From the IMG/VR virus record IMGVR_UViG_3300047311_000317, positions 1-35,613 of that record: a DNA stretch of 35,613 nt; one strand, written 5' to 3'. The position numbers and the translations under genes are program-made. This document shows, in pieces, positions 16,607 through 23,934 of this stretch. How positions within the stretch are numbered: position 1 is the stretch's first letter; each line of letters starts with the position of its first letter. Source of the stretch: a virus. The notes beneath the pieces were generated by a model, which was given only the letters and a program-made list of their open reading frames with translations, was not told where the DNA came from and made no database searches.

Positions 16607-16829
16607 GGGAGTATTGCCGATGCAGATATTCTTCTGACACATGCACCTTCTTAAATTCCTGCATGAATCTCCCGCTGCCCGTTACTGTCACAGGTCCGTC
16701 CTGACTGTACATAAAGACGTAATGGCAGCACTCGCGGACCACGGCCGCAAGACTTTTGCCTGTTCCGCCAGCGACCAGCAACCCGTTCTGCTTCAATTCA
16801 AACCAATGGGTATCACGCGATTTTGACAT
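16602..16829 (-). CDS. Hypothetical 75-aa protein
   Basis: Start ATG 16829 overlaps the HNH gene end by 17 bases; the stop overlaps the next start (ATGA). The protein begins MSKSRDTHWFELKQNG and has the phrase GPVTVTGSGRFMQEFKKV. It looks like a small alpha/beta protein with no known motif. The chain overlap pattern supports it being real. Confidence 0.5.
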   Translation of the reverse strand: MSKSRDTHWFELKQNGLLVAGGTGKSLAAVVRECCHYVFMYSQDGPVTVTGSGRFMQEFKKVHVSEEYLHRQYSP

Positions 16830-17190
16830 AACGTCCTGCTTGCCAGTCGTATTTCCAGGCTTTCGGGTTGGGAGCGGAGAGCGGACGCTTCGACTTGGTG
16901 ATCCCCAGATGCTTTTTGCGGGAACGGGCGACTTTCGCTTTTTCTGCCACGTCGGCCGCGTTCTTTGCGGGTAGGCAGTTGCAGCACGTCAAGCGCAAAT
17001 TCGGTTCGGCATTCACGCCGCCGTTAATGATTGCGGTCAGATGCTCGCATGTCCATTTCTCGGCTGGACCGATCGGCCGAAGGCACTTATGGCAGCGGCC
17101 AAGACACCGTTCAAAGACCCGCAACCGCACGCGCGCGGGAACGGGCGTGTCGTCATTCTTTCCAGCCCATTCTTTGACGCTACGGGGCAT
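16813..17190 (-). CDS. HNH endonuclease
   Basis: 125 residues from ATG 17190 (MPRSVKEWAG), chosen for its short overlap with the upstream gene; a TTG at 17229 would extend it. The core reads VFERCLGRCHKCLRPI, WTCEHLTAIINGGVN, EPNLRLTCCNCLPAKNAADV, that is, CxxC, an E-H pair, an Asn and a second CxxC as in the zinc-stabilised HNH fold. The C-terminus is basic (RSRKKHLGITKSKR). Such small nucleases can be mobile or can take part in phage DNA processing. It sits in the recombination block behind recT. Confidence 0.8.
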   Translation of the reverse strand: MPRSVKEWAGKNDDTPVPARVRLRVFERCLGRCHKCLRPIGPAEKWTCEHLTAIINGGVNAEPNLRLTCCNCLPAKNAADVAEKAKVARSRKKHLGITKSKRPLSAPNPKAWKYDWQAGRYVKIA

Positions 17191-17344
17191 TTTGTTCGGC
17201 AAGTTTCTGTGACCGGATATATTCTTCAAGACTCGGCGGTTCGCCGCAGTAGTGCATACAAAACGCTTTCCATTCGCTGCGATACCGCCGAAGTTCTGCT
17301 TCGGTCACATGCACGTCCGGCAGCTTTTTCACTATAATACTCAT
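17180..17344 (-). CDS. Hypothetical 54-aa protein
   Basis: From ATG 17344, which overlaps the stop of the upstream gene (ATGA). The sequence MSIIVKKLPDVHVTEAELRRY continues with YRSEWKAFCMHYCGEPPSLEEYIRSQ-type residues. It is a small charged helical protein with two cysteines. No family was recognised. Confidence 0.5.
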   Translation of the reverse strand: MSIIVKKLPDVHVTEAELRRYRSEWKAFCMHYCGEPPSLEEYIRSQKLAEQNAP

Positions 17345-17550
17345 AACCCAAGCCTCGCCTCTTCCGCCCAGATTTCTTCGGCGTCTCGCTTGGCTTCGGT
17401 CAGAGTCTCGAAAGCCTCCGCCAGACATTCGCCGGCATCGTCCACAGTTCGCTGATTGTGTTCGCGCCGTCCCAGAAGAATGCGCGCGTCATCGTCCATG
17501 TCGGCACGCATCGCCAAGATGGTCATGCCGTTCCAGTTTTGTAGTGCCAT
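17341..17550 (-). CDS. Hypothetical 69-aa protein
   Basis: The ATG at 17550 follows the recT stop without a gap. The protein is acidic and helical (ADMDDDARILLGRRE, ECLAEAFETLTEAKRDAEEIWAEE), like a small adaptor or DNA-mimic-sized protein. It probably shares a message with recT. The function is unknown. Confidence 0.5.
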   Translation of the reverse strand: MALQNWNGMTILAMRADMDDDARILLGRREHNQRTVDDAGECLAEAFETLTEAKRDAEEIWAEEARLGL

Positions 17551-18246
17551 TCAATCCTCCAAACAGGCTTCGAGGGGAATTGCCGGGTTTGTGTCCTGTA
17601 CGGGCGACGTATCGTCCAGAAAAGCCGTGGACTTTACTTCTCGCTCAACCGGAGCTTCCAAGTCTCTCACTTCCTCCGCAATCGCCAAGCCTTTCAGGCA
17701 ATCGGCAAAGCCGTTTCTGAGCGCAAAAGCCCGCGCCCGGTTGAACAGCATCCGCGAGGGGTACAGAATCCACGGCTGCTTCGACGAATTGGCCCACAGC
17801 TTTGCGCGTTTGGCATCGCCGACCGAGAATTTGCCCTCGTAAGGATTGGGCTGGCCTTTGCGCCATGCGCGAAAAATCGCCGTATAGGAATCCGTACCTT
17901 CCTCGCCCTCGAACAGCGACTCATGGTTGACCAGCGTACCGTTGCGCTGTGCCAGAGCCACCGCCAGATCGCCCCACACCGCCGGACGGTTGTTGATGAT
18001 GGCAATGCCGGAAAGCGCCTGCATGGGCGGCACGCCAAGTTCCAGTCCGCACATGATCCCGATAGTGACTTGTTCGGCGTCCTTGTAACTGGAAGGCGCC
18101 AATCCAGACTTCCAGATGGCGCTCGCGAAACGCGAGGCTTCGACATGATCGCGCGGGACGATGGCCTGTACTGCGCCGCCCGCCAACATGGGGGTCTTCG
18201 GCTTTTCGACAACGGCCGGCAGGGTTTCGGATTTCGCTTCGCTCAT
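17551..18246 (-). CDS. recT: RecT-family single-strand annealing protein
   Basis: 231 residues. The phrases FASAIWKSGLAPSSYKDAEQ, IGIMCGLELGVPPMQALSGI, INNRPAVWGDLAVALAQ, KFSVGDAKRAKLW and PSRMLFNRARAFALRNGFAD give the RecT pattern. The protein anneals complementary single strands during phage recombination and works with a 5'-3' exonuclease, here the RecE-like gene just upstream in the same block (10-bp gap). The C-terminus is acidic, as is usual for a partner-binding tail. It may also help to circularise or repair phage DNA. Confidence 0.85.
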   Translation of the reverse strand: MSEAKSETLPAVVEKPKTPMLAGGAVQAIVPRDHVEASRFASAIWKSGLAPSSYKDAEQVTIGIMCGLELGVPPMQALSGIAIINNRPAVWGDLAVALAQRNGTLVNHESLFEGEEGTDSYTAIFRAWRKGQPNPYEGKFSVGDAKRAKLWANSSKQPWILYPSRMLFNRARAFALRNGFADCLKGLAIAEEVRDLEAPVEREVKSTAFLDDTSPVQDTNPAIPLEACLED

Positions 18247-18256
18247 TTGGTTTTCC

Positions 18257-19303
18257 TCACAGCGCCCAAGGCGGAATGTCGCCGTCTTGCAGCATTTCGA
18301 TTTTCTGCGGTGTCACCCAAGGCAACTCTCCGTAGGTATCAAGACAGGTGCCATAAGTCTGTTTCAGCGACTCGATTTCCGCGCGGGCCGTCTCACATAT
18401 CATGGATTGAGGTGAGAGGGTGCGGCCGATGACCGCCGGGGCGGGGCCTTTCGACTGAAAAATCCACAGCCACGTCTTCGGGGAATCGGCCAAGAGCGCT
18501 TTCATCAGCGGGTCATATTCGGGAGACACGCCGTCGGCGCGCCCATCCTTGACAAACCCCGCAACGAAACTCGCCGCCTCCATGTAGAACGTTGCCTGTA
18601 TGTGATAACGGCGCCTTCCGATTTCCAGCCGCACCGTATCGGCCAAGGGCGTTCCGCTCTGGGCGAGTATGGTTTTCAAATCAACGATCGCGCGGGCCTT
18701 CAGATAATCCAGTCTCGCCTTGCAATTCACACCGATCTTCGGACAGGTCCAGAAGATTGATACCTCGCTGGCCCCGCCCGAAAATGCCTTGGAAAAAGTC
18801 GGATCACGTTCGATCATCGCGGCGGCAATCTCGATCTTGTCCAACCACTTTTGCGTGAGGAAGGTCTTGCCGGCGTGCGCGGCTTCATGGGTATCAAGGA
18901 AGTGATCCCAGATTTTTGCGTTCGGGTCGGCTTCGTGCAGTCGCTCGATCAGTTCGGCTTTAGACCCCGAGACCTTCAATCCGAGTTCGCGCAGCCGCGC
19001 TTTCAGGTCGTCGGCAGTTTCCAGACAGTCGGGGAAATCCTCCGGGATCACCTTTGGCGCATAGCGGGCATTGAATGCTGTTGGCCCCTCGCAAATCCGT
19101 TTGTGAAAGGCGGAGCCCAGGTCTTTCGCTTCGGACGATGTTTCGTCTGCCAGTACATCGGCCTGATTCGGATTCATGCTTGACCGCACCCAGAAATCGA
19201 GCGGCGACTGGCGCAGGTTCTTCATCCCCGAAGCAGAGAGCGCCGGGACCGAATGATATTCGGCTTCACTTAGGTTAAAGAAAACGCCCTCGCGAAATTC
19301 CAT
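18257..19303 (-). CDS. RecE-like PD-(D/E)XK exonuclease with SAP-like segment
   Basis: 348 residues from ATG 19303, overlapping the upstream stop. The N-terminus FNLSEAEYHSVPALSASGMKNL and GSAFHKRI is typical of the exodeoxyribonuclease VIII-like PDDEXK family. The catalytic area reads CKARLDYLKARAIVDLKT (Asp ... Asp-x-Lys), followed by RRRYHIQATFYMEAA with the Gln/Tyr motif. Residues about 97-122 (DDLKARLRELGLKVSGSKAE and following) match the SAP fold, a helix-extended loop-helix that binds DNA. The enzyme would digest 5' ends to expose single strands for RecT. The SAP insert may improve DNA grip. Confidence 0.8.
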   Translation of the reverse strand: MEFREGVFFNLSEAEYHSVPALSASGMKNLRQSPLDFWVRSSMNPNQADVLADETSSEAKDLGSAFHKRICEGPTAFNARYAPKVIPEDFPDCLETADDLKARLRELGLKVSGSKAELIERLHEADPNAKIWDHFLDTHEAAHAGKTFLTQKWLDKIEIAAAMIERDPTFSKAFSGGASEVSIFWTCPKIGVNCKARLDYLKARAIVDLKTILAQSGTPLADTVRLEIGRRRYHIQATFYMEAASFVAGFVKDGRADGVSPEYDPLMKALLADSPKTWLWIFQSKGPAPAVIGRTLSPQSMICETARAEIESLKQTYGTCLDTYGELPWVTPQKIEMLQDGDIPPWAL

Positions 19304-19578
19304 CACGCCGCCTCCAGCGCCGCCAGTGCAGCGCGGGCCTTGGCGATAGCTTCCTCGCGGGCTTTGGGGGCGGTTGTGGCCCACTCCGATTCGAGCGCGG
19401 CGAGCGTCCCCTCAAAGGTTGTCTCGGTGCTTTGCACGTTTACCCCGCGATATTCCAATGAGCCGTAAATCTTTTCGCCCATGTAATCCTGTGTATAAAC
19501 GGCGGCGTGGATCCTCGCGCCCTCCCCAATTTTTGCGCATAACACGAGCGCCGCAACCCTAAATTCCAAAGGCGTCAT
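19303..19578 (-). CDS. Hypothetical 91-aa protein, first gene of the recombination block
   Basis: The ATG at 19578 has a strong AGGAG ribosome site (TAGGAGAA) seven or so bases before it, as expected for the first gene of an operon. The protein starts MTPLEFRVAALVLCAKIGEG, has a beta-rich middle and an Ala-rich helical end (AREEAIAKARAALAALEAA). No family was recognised. Its stop is coupled to the nuclease start. Confidence 0.55.
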   Translation of the reverse strand: MTPLEFRVAALVLCAKIGEGARIHAAVYTQDYMGEKIYGSLEYRGVNVQSTETTFEGTLAALESEWATTAPKAREEAIAKARAALAALEAA

Positions 19579-19786
19579 GTGATTCTCCTAAGTTAATGCC
19601 AGCGCCTCACGTCTTGCCCAGCACGTCCCACATTGCGAGCGTCTTAATCCGCTATCGGGATGCGACATACAACGACTCGCGCGCGCAATCTTCCAGAATT
19701 TTCGTCCGGCTTGGTAAATTTCCGGTTAATGCACTTGACCGCGCAAACTTATCCACTAAAGAATTGCCCGTCGAAGGGAACCATAG
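19579..19786. promoter_or_regulatory. Divergent control region between recombination and replication blocks
   Basis: 208 bp without a gene between oppositely directed operons, relatively AT-rich for this genome (GGTAAATTTCCGGTTAATG). On the + strand TTGACC (19735-19740) and TAAAGA (19757-19762) are 16 bases apart and could form a sigma70-type promoter for the RusA block, which has a GAAGGG-type ribosome site before its ATG. The promoter of the reverse block must lie here too, but I cannot point to clear boxes. Confidence 0.45.
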
Positions 19787-20293
19787 ATGGATTCTACCGC
19801 AGCCTTCATCGGGCGCTTCGCGCCCGCAGCCAAACAACCCAAACCCAAAAAGCAAAAGATACTCGGCCAGCTCCGGGAAATATCATTCACCATACCAGGA
19901 CTCATCGGCGGCAAAGCAAGGCCACGCTTTTCCATGCGGCAGGGGCCGGGCGGCCCTATCGCCCATGCCTACACCCCGCTCAAAACCAAGAGCGACGAAG
20001 CCATTGTACGGCACTATGCCCATGACGCGGTGCGTGAAAGCGGCTTGCTGCACGGCCCATTGGAATTGACCATGCATGTTGTGCGGACTTGTCCGGCGTC
20101 GTGGTCGCAGAAGAAAAAGGCCGCCGCCCACTGGATCACCGGCAAGCCCGATGCGGACAACTCCATCAAGCTCGCGGGCGACGCCATGAACGGAATCGTT
20201 TATGGCGATGACGCCCAGATTTCCTGTGTGTCGTTTCACCGGACCTATGGAGCAGAAAATTCTGTGCATATCACGGTAAGCGAACTCACATGA
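19787..20293 (+). CDS. RusA-family Holliday junction resolvase
   Basis: 168 residues from ATG 19787. The region GKPDADNSIKLAGDAMNGIV and YGDDAQISCV carries the conserved acidic residues of RusA (D122, D124, D132, D141/D142 in this numbering). The N-terminus contains FTIPGLIGGKARPRF, also typical. It is a dimeric endonuclease that cuts four-way junctions made during recombination and replication, and so completes the RecE/RecT set across the divergent promoter region. The basic N-terminal extension of about 25 residues (KQPKPKKQK) could help DNA binding. Confidence 0.85.
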   Translation: MDSTAAFIGRFAPAAKQPKPKKQKILGQLREISFTIPGLIGGKARPRFSMRQGPGGPIAHAYTPLKTKSDEAIVRHYAHDAVRESGLLHGPLELTMHVVRTCPASWSQKKKAAAHWITGKPDADNSIKLAGDAMNGIVYGDDAQISCVSFHRTYGAENSVHITVSELT

Positions 20294-20523
20294 GAAGCAA
20301 TATCACCCACGCGCAGAGTCATCCAAACACTGTCGCCCGCAAGGAAAGAACCGTGGCCCTCTTGCGCGGCCTGCAAAAGCGCGGCGGTATTGGCCCGCTC
20401 GGCAACATGAGGGGCCTTCCTGGCTGGCGATGGTCGCTCGCGCAAGGCGTGATCGCGACCGACAACAAACAGTGGTGGATAACTCCGCGCGGACTTTTCT
20501 GGCTGGAATGCTACGGCACATGA
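20290..20523 (+). CDS. Small winged-helix-like hypothetical protein
   Basis: 77 residues coupled to the resolvase by ATGA and to the methyltransferase by another ATGA. The order is ERTVALLRGLQKRGGIGPLG then GWRWSLAQGVIATDNKQWWITPRGL. A helix pair followed by a probable beta wing is like small DNA-binding or transcription proteins in phages. No exact family was found by eye. Confidence 0.5.
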   Translation: MRSNITHAQSHPNTVARKERTVALLRGLQKRGGIGPLGNMRGLPGWRWSLAQGVIATDNKQWWITPRGLFWLECYGT

Positions 20524-21074
20524 ACGATCTACGGGACTTTGGTGCGATTCTGTGCGACCCGCCGTGGGCTTTCAAGACCTATTCCGGCAAGCATTCCACG
20601 CCACATCGCTGTGCCGAAGATCATTACACAACGATGCATCTTTCGGATCTGAAAGAGTTGCCAGTCGAAGACATGGCAGCGAAGAATTGCGCGCTCTTTA
20701 TGTGGACGGTGGACTCGCATCTGCCGGATGGAATCGACCTCGCAAAAGCATGGGGATTCGATTACAAAACCGTTGCGTTCGTTTGGGAAAAGGGCCGGAT
20801 CGGTATGGGCTATTGGACGCGAAAGCAGGCTGAAGTCTGCCTTATGTTCACACGTGGGAAGCCCGTTCGAATCTCCAAAGGTGTGCGACAAGTCATTCGT
20901 GAACCCCGCCGCGAGCACTCGCGCAAACCAGATTGCACCCACACCAGAATCGCGGCACTTGTCGGCGGGCCATATCTCGAACTATTTGCCAGGTCGCCTG
21001 TGGATGGTTGGACCGTATGGGGAAACGAGACAGACAAGTTCACGAATCTCTTTTCGGTTCCTGTGCAGAACTAG
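20520..21074 (+). CDS. MT-A70-family adenine methyltransferase
   Basis: 184 residues from ATG 20520 in an ATGA overlap; the longer in-frame opening is not used. The catalytic DPPW is at 13-16 in GAILCDPPWAFKTYSG. AEDHYTTMHLSDLKELPVED, NCALFMWTVDSHLPDGI, GFDYKTVAFVWEK, MGYWTRKQAEVCLMFTRGK and the end phrase GPYLELFARSPVDGWTVWGNE are diagnostic for phage MT-A70 enzymes. It would methylate N6 of adenine in DNA, giving protection against restriction or marking phage DNA. The site specificity is unknown. Confidence 0.85.
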   Translation: MNDLRDFGAILCDPPWAFKTYSGKHSTPHRCAEDHYTTMHLSDLKELPVEDMAAKNCALFMWTVDSHLPDGIDLAKAWGFDYKTVAFVWEKGRIGMGYWTRKQAEVCLMFTRGKPVRISKGVRQVIREPRREHSRKPDCTHTRIAALVGGPYLELFARSPVDGWTVWGNETDKFTNLFSVPVQN

Positions 21075-21118
21075 CCCGGTCCACAGCCACCCTCATTGCG
21101 ATACCTTCCGAATGCGCG

Positions 21119-21130
21119 CACTGATTCGCG
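21119..21130 (-). repeat. CGCGAATCAGT core, inverted copy
   Basis: The minus strand of 21120-21130 reads CGCGAATCAGT. It lies in the 75-bp gap between the MT-A70 gene and the replication initiator, about 20 bases before the initiator ATG. Confidence 0.65.
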
Positions 21131-21149
21131 CGTCGAAGGGTGATTCCGC

Positions 21150-21860
21150 ATGGCTGATGTTTGGTTCCGGTTCTACAATTCTGCCCGAAATAGTCGGAAA
21201 GTTTCCGGACTCAGTCCGATTTGCTTCCGATGTTGGGTGCTTCTTTTGACGATCGCCAGCGAAAAGAACGGCGACATTCCAAAGGACTTTGATGATCTTG
21301 CTTTCGAGCTGCGTATGGAACCAAAGCGGGTAAGACTCGCCGTGAAAGTCCTTGTGGACGTTGGCCTTTTGGTCGATTGCGAAACCTGCTTCCGCACACC
21401 GGACTGGAATGAGCGCCAGTTCAAATCCGACAGCTCAAAAGAGCGGGTAAGGGCCTTCAGGGAACGTCACAGAAACGTTACTGTAACGGCGCAAGAGACA
21501 GATACAGATACAGATACAGAGAAGAAGAAAGAAACCACAGTGCTTCGCACTGTGTCAAAGAAAGCGCGATCACAGATCGGCGACTGGATTCCGTCGCTCA
21601 AGGAACAAGAGGCTGCGAAGAACTACTGGCTGTCCAAAGGCCGCCCAGACATCAGCCTGTCAGAACAAGTTGACCAGTTCCGGGATCACCACCTAAAACT
21701 AGGTTCGCTGATGGCCGACTGGCCGGCCGCATGGCGAACGTGGTATCGAAACGCTCCGAAGATGACCAGGCAGGAACATGGACAGCGAAGCAAAGCCGAT
21801 AGGCCAAGTGCTCACGACAAATTCTTTGAGGGCGGCCGAAGGCTACTTGACGGAGAATAG
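21150..21860 (+). CDS. Phage replication initiation-type protein
   Basis: 236 residues. The N-terminal 85 residues (VWFRFYNSARNSRKV, CFRCWVLLLTIASEKNGDIP, LAFELRMEPKRVRLAVKVLVDVGLL) form a helix-turn-helix of the phage replisome-organiser type. A linker coded by a CAGATA repeat follows (TDTDTDTEKKKE). The C-terminus DQFRDHHLKLGSLMADWPAAWRTWYRNA matches the helical tail of phage DnaD/O-like initiators. It should bind the phage origin and recruit host helicase machinery. No obvious iterons were found inside the gene, so the origin is not placed. Confidence 0.7.
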   Translation: MADVWFRFYNSARNSRKVSGLSPICFRCWVLLLTIASEKNGDIPKDFDDLAFELRMEPKRVRLAVKVLVDVGLLVDCETCFRTPDWNERQFKSDSSKERVRAFRERHRNVTVTAQETDTDTDTEKKKETTVLRTVSKKARSQIGDWIPSLKEQEAAKNYWLSKGRPDISLSEQVDQFRDHHLKLGSLMADWPAAWRTWYRNAPKMTRQEHGQRSKADRPSAHDKFFEGGRRLLDGE

Positions 21861-22239
21861 CTCAGCCGCCAAAGCCAAGGACGAAGCGATCGTTGCTTTG
21901 CTGTTTGAGCTGGCAACGCTTTACTGGCGTCCTGATTTCACGCCGGACCAAGCCAAGGTCGTGATTCGGCAATACCTGGAAGACCTCAGAGACTTTGCCG
22001 TGAAGGATATCGCACACGCTATCCGCACATACCGCAGGAACCCAGAATCCAAATTCTTCCCCCACCCCGGCGCTCTGCGCGGGATTCTAGAAACCCCGCC
22101 AGCATGGCATACACTCGGCAAGGCCAAATGGCTGGCAGACTGCCGCAGAGAATCCGCCGCCGAACTGGCAAAAAAAGAGGCGAGCCTGTTACGACTCGCC
22201 TCTCCAGACGGCAGGGAAGGGAAGAACCTTACCGCCTGA
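21778..22239 (+). CDS. Replication accessory / helicase-loader-type protein
   Basis: 153 residues; the ATG at 21778 lies 83 bases inside the end of the initiator gene in another frame. The middle has FTPDQAKVVIRQYLEDLRDFAVKDIAHAIRTYRR and FFPHPGALRGILE, a pattern of phage proteins paired with initiators and often thought to act as helicase loader or primosome partner. No Walker motif is present, so it is not an ATPase loader. The C-terminus is a charged helix. Its end overlaps the convergent reverse gene by 11 bases. Confidence 0.55.
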   Translation: MDSEAKPIGQVLTTNSLRAAEGYLTENSSAAKAKDEAIVALLFELATLYWRPDFTPDQAKVVIRQYLEDLRDFAVKDIAHAIRTYRRNPESKFFPHPGALRGILETPPAWHTLGKAKWLADCRRESAAELAKKEASLLRLASPDGREGKNLTA

Positions 22240-22519
22240 AACTCGCATTCATGTCTTCGGCGCGCGCTGACTCCGCTTCGGGTTCCTCATCGCAGAATCG
22301 CTGGAATAGCGGATGATCCAAGGTAACAAGCACACCGCCCTCTGATATTTCGATTCGATAGGGCCCCGGCCAGTCCACAGGATACGATCCGCAATAGATT
22401 TCCGCGAGCCAGTGCAAAGCCTGACACTCGGCGTCTTCGCCATCGTCGCCAGCATCTTCCGGCGTTCCTATCGTCATCCAGATAGGACCGATCTTGCGTT
22501 GCAGACGGAGTTGAATCAT
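22229..22519 (-). CDS. Hypothetical acidic 96-aa protein
   Basis: From ATG 22519, overlapping the upstream stop (ATGA). The protein is acidic, with EDAGDDGEDAECQALHWLAEI in the middle and a beta-like stretch YRIEISEGGVLVTLD. No family was recognised. It is the last gene of the short reverse block and its stop overlaps the convergent forward gene by 11 bases. Confidence 0.5.
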   Translation of the reverse strand: MIQLRLQRKIGPIWMTIGTPEDAGDDGEDAECQALHWLAEIYCGSYPVDWPGPYRIEISEGGVLVTLDHPLFQRFCDEEPEAESARAEDMNASFRR

Positions 22520-22932
22520 TTCGGCGGCTCCCAATCTGGAAATAGCAGTTTCGCTTGGCGGTCGAACTCTTGTGCTTCTCGCCTCTGCGCGGCGTTCGCG
22601 CGACACCCGGAAACCAGTGTACCTCGACAAAGCGCGCGTTTCATCCACGGTGCCCAATCCTTGACGTAAGGCGCAAAGTAGCAGGGCACGCCACCGATCA
22701 CGATTCGATAATGGCTCTGGGCCCACGCGGTTTCTTTCCAGCCTTCGGACACCGGAATGAACGCGCGAGCTGCCAAGCTCTTGCGCAGCCACGTCTCGAC
22801 GTTCTCACGCGGCTTGGCTTCCGGCTTGCGAATGACAGCCAGCACGACCGGCGGATTCAGTACCGCTTGGCGTTTGGCGTAGATTTCCGCGTGGCGCGAT
22901 CGCACCGGATAGGCAAGAGCAACGGCGCTCAT
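22516..22932 (-). CDS. Hypothetical basic 138-aa protein
   Basis: From ATG 22932, coupled by ATGA to the tiny upstream gene; the longer in-frame opening has a low-complexity Cys-rich lead that looks like out-of-frame reading. The protein is basic and aromatic (RSRHAEIYAKRQAV, WKETAWAQSHYRIVIGG, YVKDWAPWMKRAL). No known motif; possibly nucleic-acid binding from its charge. Confidence 0.5.
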   Translation of the reverse strand: MSAVALAYPVRSRHAEIYAKRQAVLNPPVVLAVIRKPEAKPRENVETWLRKSLAARAFIPVSEGWKETAWAQSHYRIVIGGVPCYFAPYVKDWAPWMKRALCRGTLVSGCRANAAQRREAQEFDRQAKLLFPDWEPPK

Positions 22933-23045
22933 TTTAGCGCCTCGACGACTGGCGCGAATATCGCTGCAAATGCGTGTTCGGCCGGCAGGGCAACAGCATG
23001 AGCCGCAACCCAAGCACCAAACACGACAACGCAAGCGTAGAGCAT
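22929..23045 (-). CDS. 38-aa hydrophobic microprotein
   Basis: ATG 23045 to a TGA that overlaps the next start. The sequence MLYACVVVFGAWVAAHAVAL continues to an Ala-rich second half (EHAFAAIFAPVVEALK). One membrane span or a signal peptide is likely. It lies directly behind another small membrane gene and is kept in the tight overlap chain, which is the main support. The function is unknown. Confidence 0.45.
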   Translation of the reverse strand: MLYACVVVFGAWVAAHAVALPAEHAFAAIFAPVVEALK

Positions 23046-23053
23046 GAGCGCCC

Positions 23054-23245
23054 TCACAACAGCACCCATGCGACAATCGCCGACACAGTCACAACCGACA
23101 ACAGCGCCGGTCCGATGATGGCTGCGGCCTGGTATTGGAACTCGTTCGCCGCGATAGCAGCATCGGCCGCGCGTTCAATCATAATGCGCCTGCACTCTCG
23201 ATCCGATGCAGCCCGGTTGTATTCGAGGTGTGTCATTGGCTTCAC
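23054..23245 (-). CDS. Small tail-anchored membrane protein
   Basis: 63 residues from the GTG at 23245, which overlaps the upstream stop as GTGA; the ATG at 23236 is also possible. The first two thirds are charged and helical (HLEYNRAASDRECRRIMIERA). The last 22 residues (AAIIGPALLSVVTVSAIVAW and following) form a single membrane span at the very C-terminus. This layout fits a tail-anchored inner-membrane protein, possibly for host takeover or exclusion. Confidence 0.5.
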   Translation of the reverse strand: MKPMTHLEYNRAASDRECRRIMIERAADAAIAANEFQYQAAAIIGPALLSVVTVSAIVAWVLL

Positions 23246-23613
23246 CTGTACCAGTAGGTCACGCCGTCAAACTCGGCGCTAGTGTAGTCCATCTGCAATT
23301 CCCGCGCGGCCTGTTCCCAATCTATGCAGTTGGCGGGCCACTTTGCATCGCCGGGAATGAGGTCAAGTTCTTCGGCCAATTCCTCGGCGTAGGCTTTGAA
23401 ATAGGAATCCCGAACCATCGTCACGGGATACCAGTCGCCCCGCCATTGCTCGTCTCCGCCACTGCCCTTCGTCTCGTCAAGCAATTCTGAGAGCGCCTTA
23501 AACTCGGCCTCGTCGGCTCCGTCCCGGCTAGCGGCCTGCTCAAGTTCTTCAAAGCGCGCGATAGCGTCGCGCATGTCGAATACGTCATCGCTGTTTGTTG
23601 GTGGTTCACGCAT
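23242..23613 (-). CDS. Very acidic phage protein (possible antirestriction-type DNA mimic)
   Basis: 123 residues with 31 Asp/Glu against 12 Lys/Arg. Its ATG has a GAAGGGA ribosome site, so it heads the short reverse block. The C-terminal phrase WPANCIDWEQAARELQMDYT continues with SAEFDGVTYWYR. This ending recurs in small proteins of many phages and mobile elements and recalls the ends of antirestriction-like proteins. The charge suggests DNA mimicry or binding of a basic partner. No experiment-linked family is claimed. Confidence 0.6.
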   Translation of the reverse strand: MREPPTNSDDVFDMRDAIARFEELEQAASRDGADEAEFKALSELLDETKGSGGDEQWRGDWYPVTMVRDSYFKAYAEELAEELDLIPGDAKWPANCIDWEQAARELQMDYTSAEFDGVTYWYR

Positions 23614-23814
23614 GGTCTAGTTCCCTTCTCAATTCACTCGCCACAACGCACGATCCGGCTTGCCGGTCCACACATTCCCGCGAACGCGGTAAAGATCTGG
23701 TTAACGCGACGCCGTGTCATTTGATGGCAATCCGCGCCGTCCAGCAGTAAAACAAACCAACCAAAGCACCTACACTCTCTCCCTGCTCTGCTCGCTCCCG
23801 GAGCGGGGCAGTCG

Positions 23815-23827
23815 TGACGCTGCGTCA
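23815..23827. promoter_or_regulatory. Operator-like palindrome 1
   Basis: TGACGC T GCGTCA, a perfect 13-base palindrome with a single central base. Its close relative lies 120 bases downstream. Confidence 0.55.
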
Positions 23828-23934
23828 TGGTCAGGTGAACGAGGCCGGTGATGGGGCGGCCTGGGTGATGGTCCCTCCCCCTTTCCCTTCTCTCTATGTC
23901 CACATTATCTGTGTGGTCTTTGCCGTTAACATCT

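Noticed and set aside
21497-21522. CAGATA short tandem repeat as a possible origin iteron
   Set aside because: It encodes the TDTDTDTE linker in the initiator protein and has only three short units, so it is better explained as linker-coding sequence.
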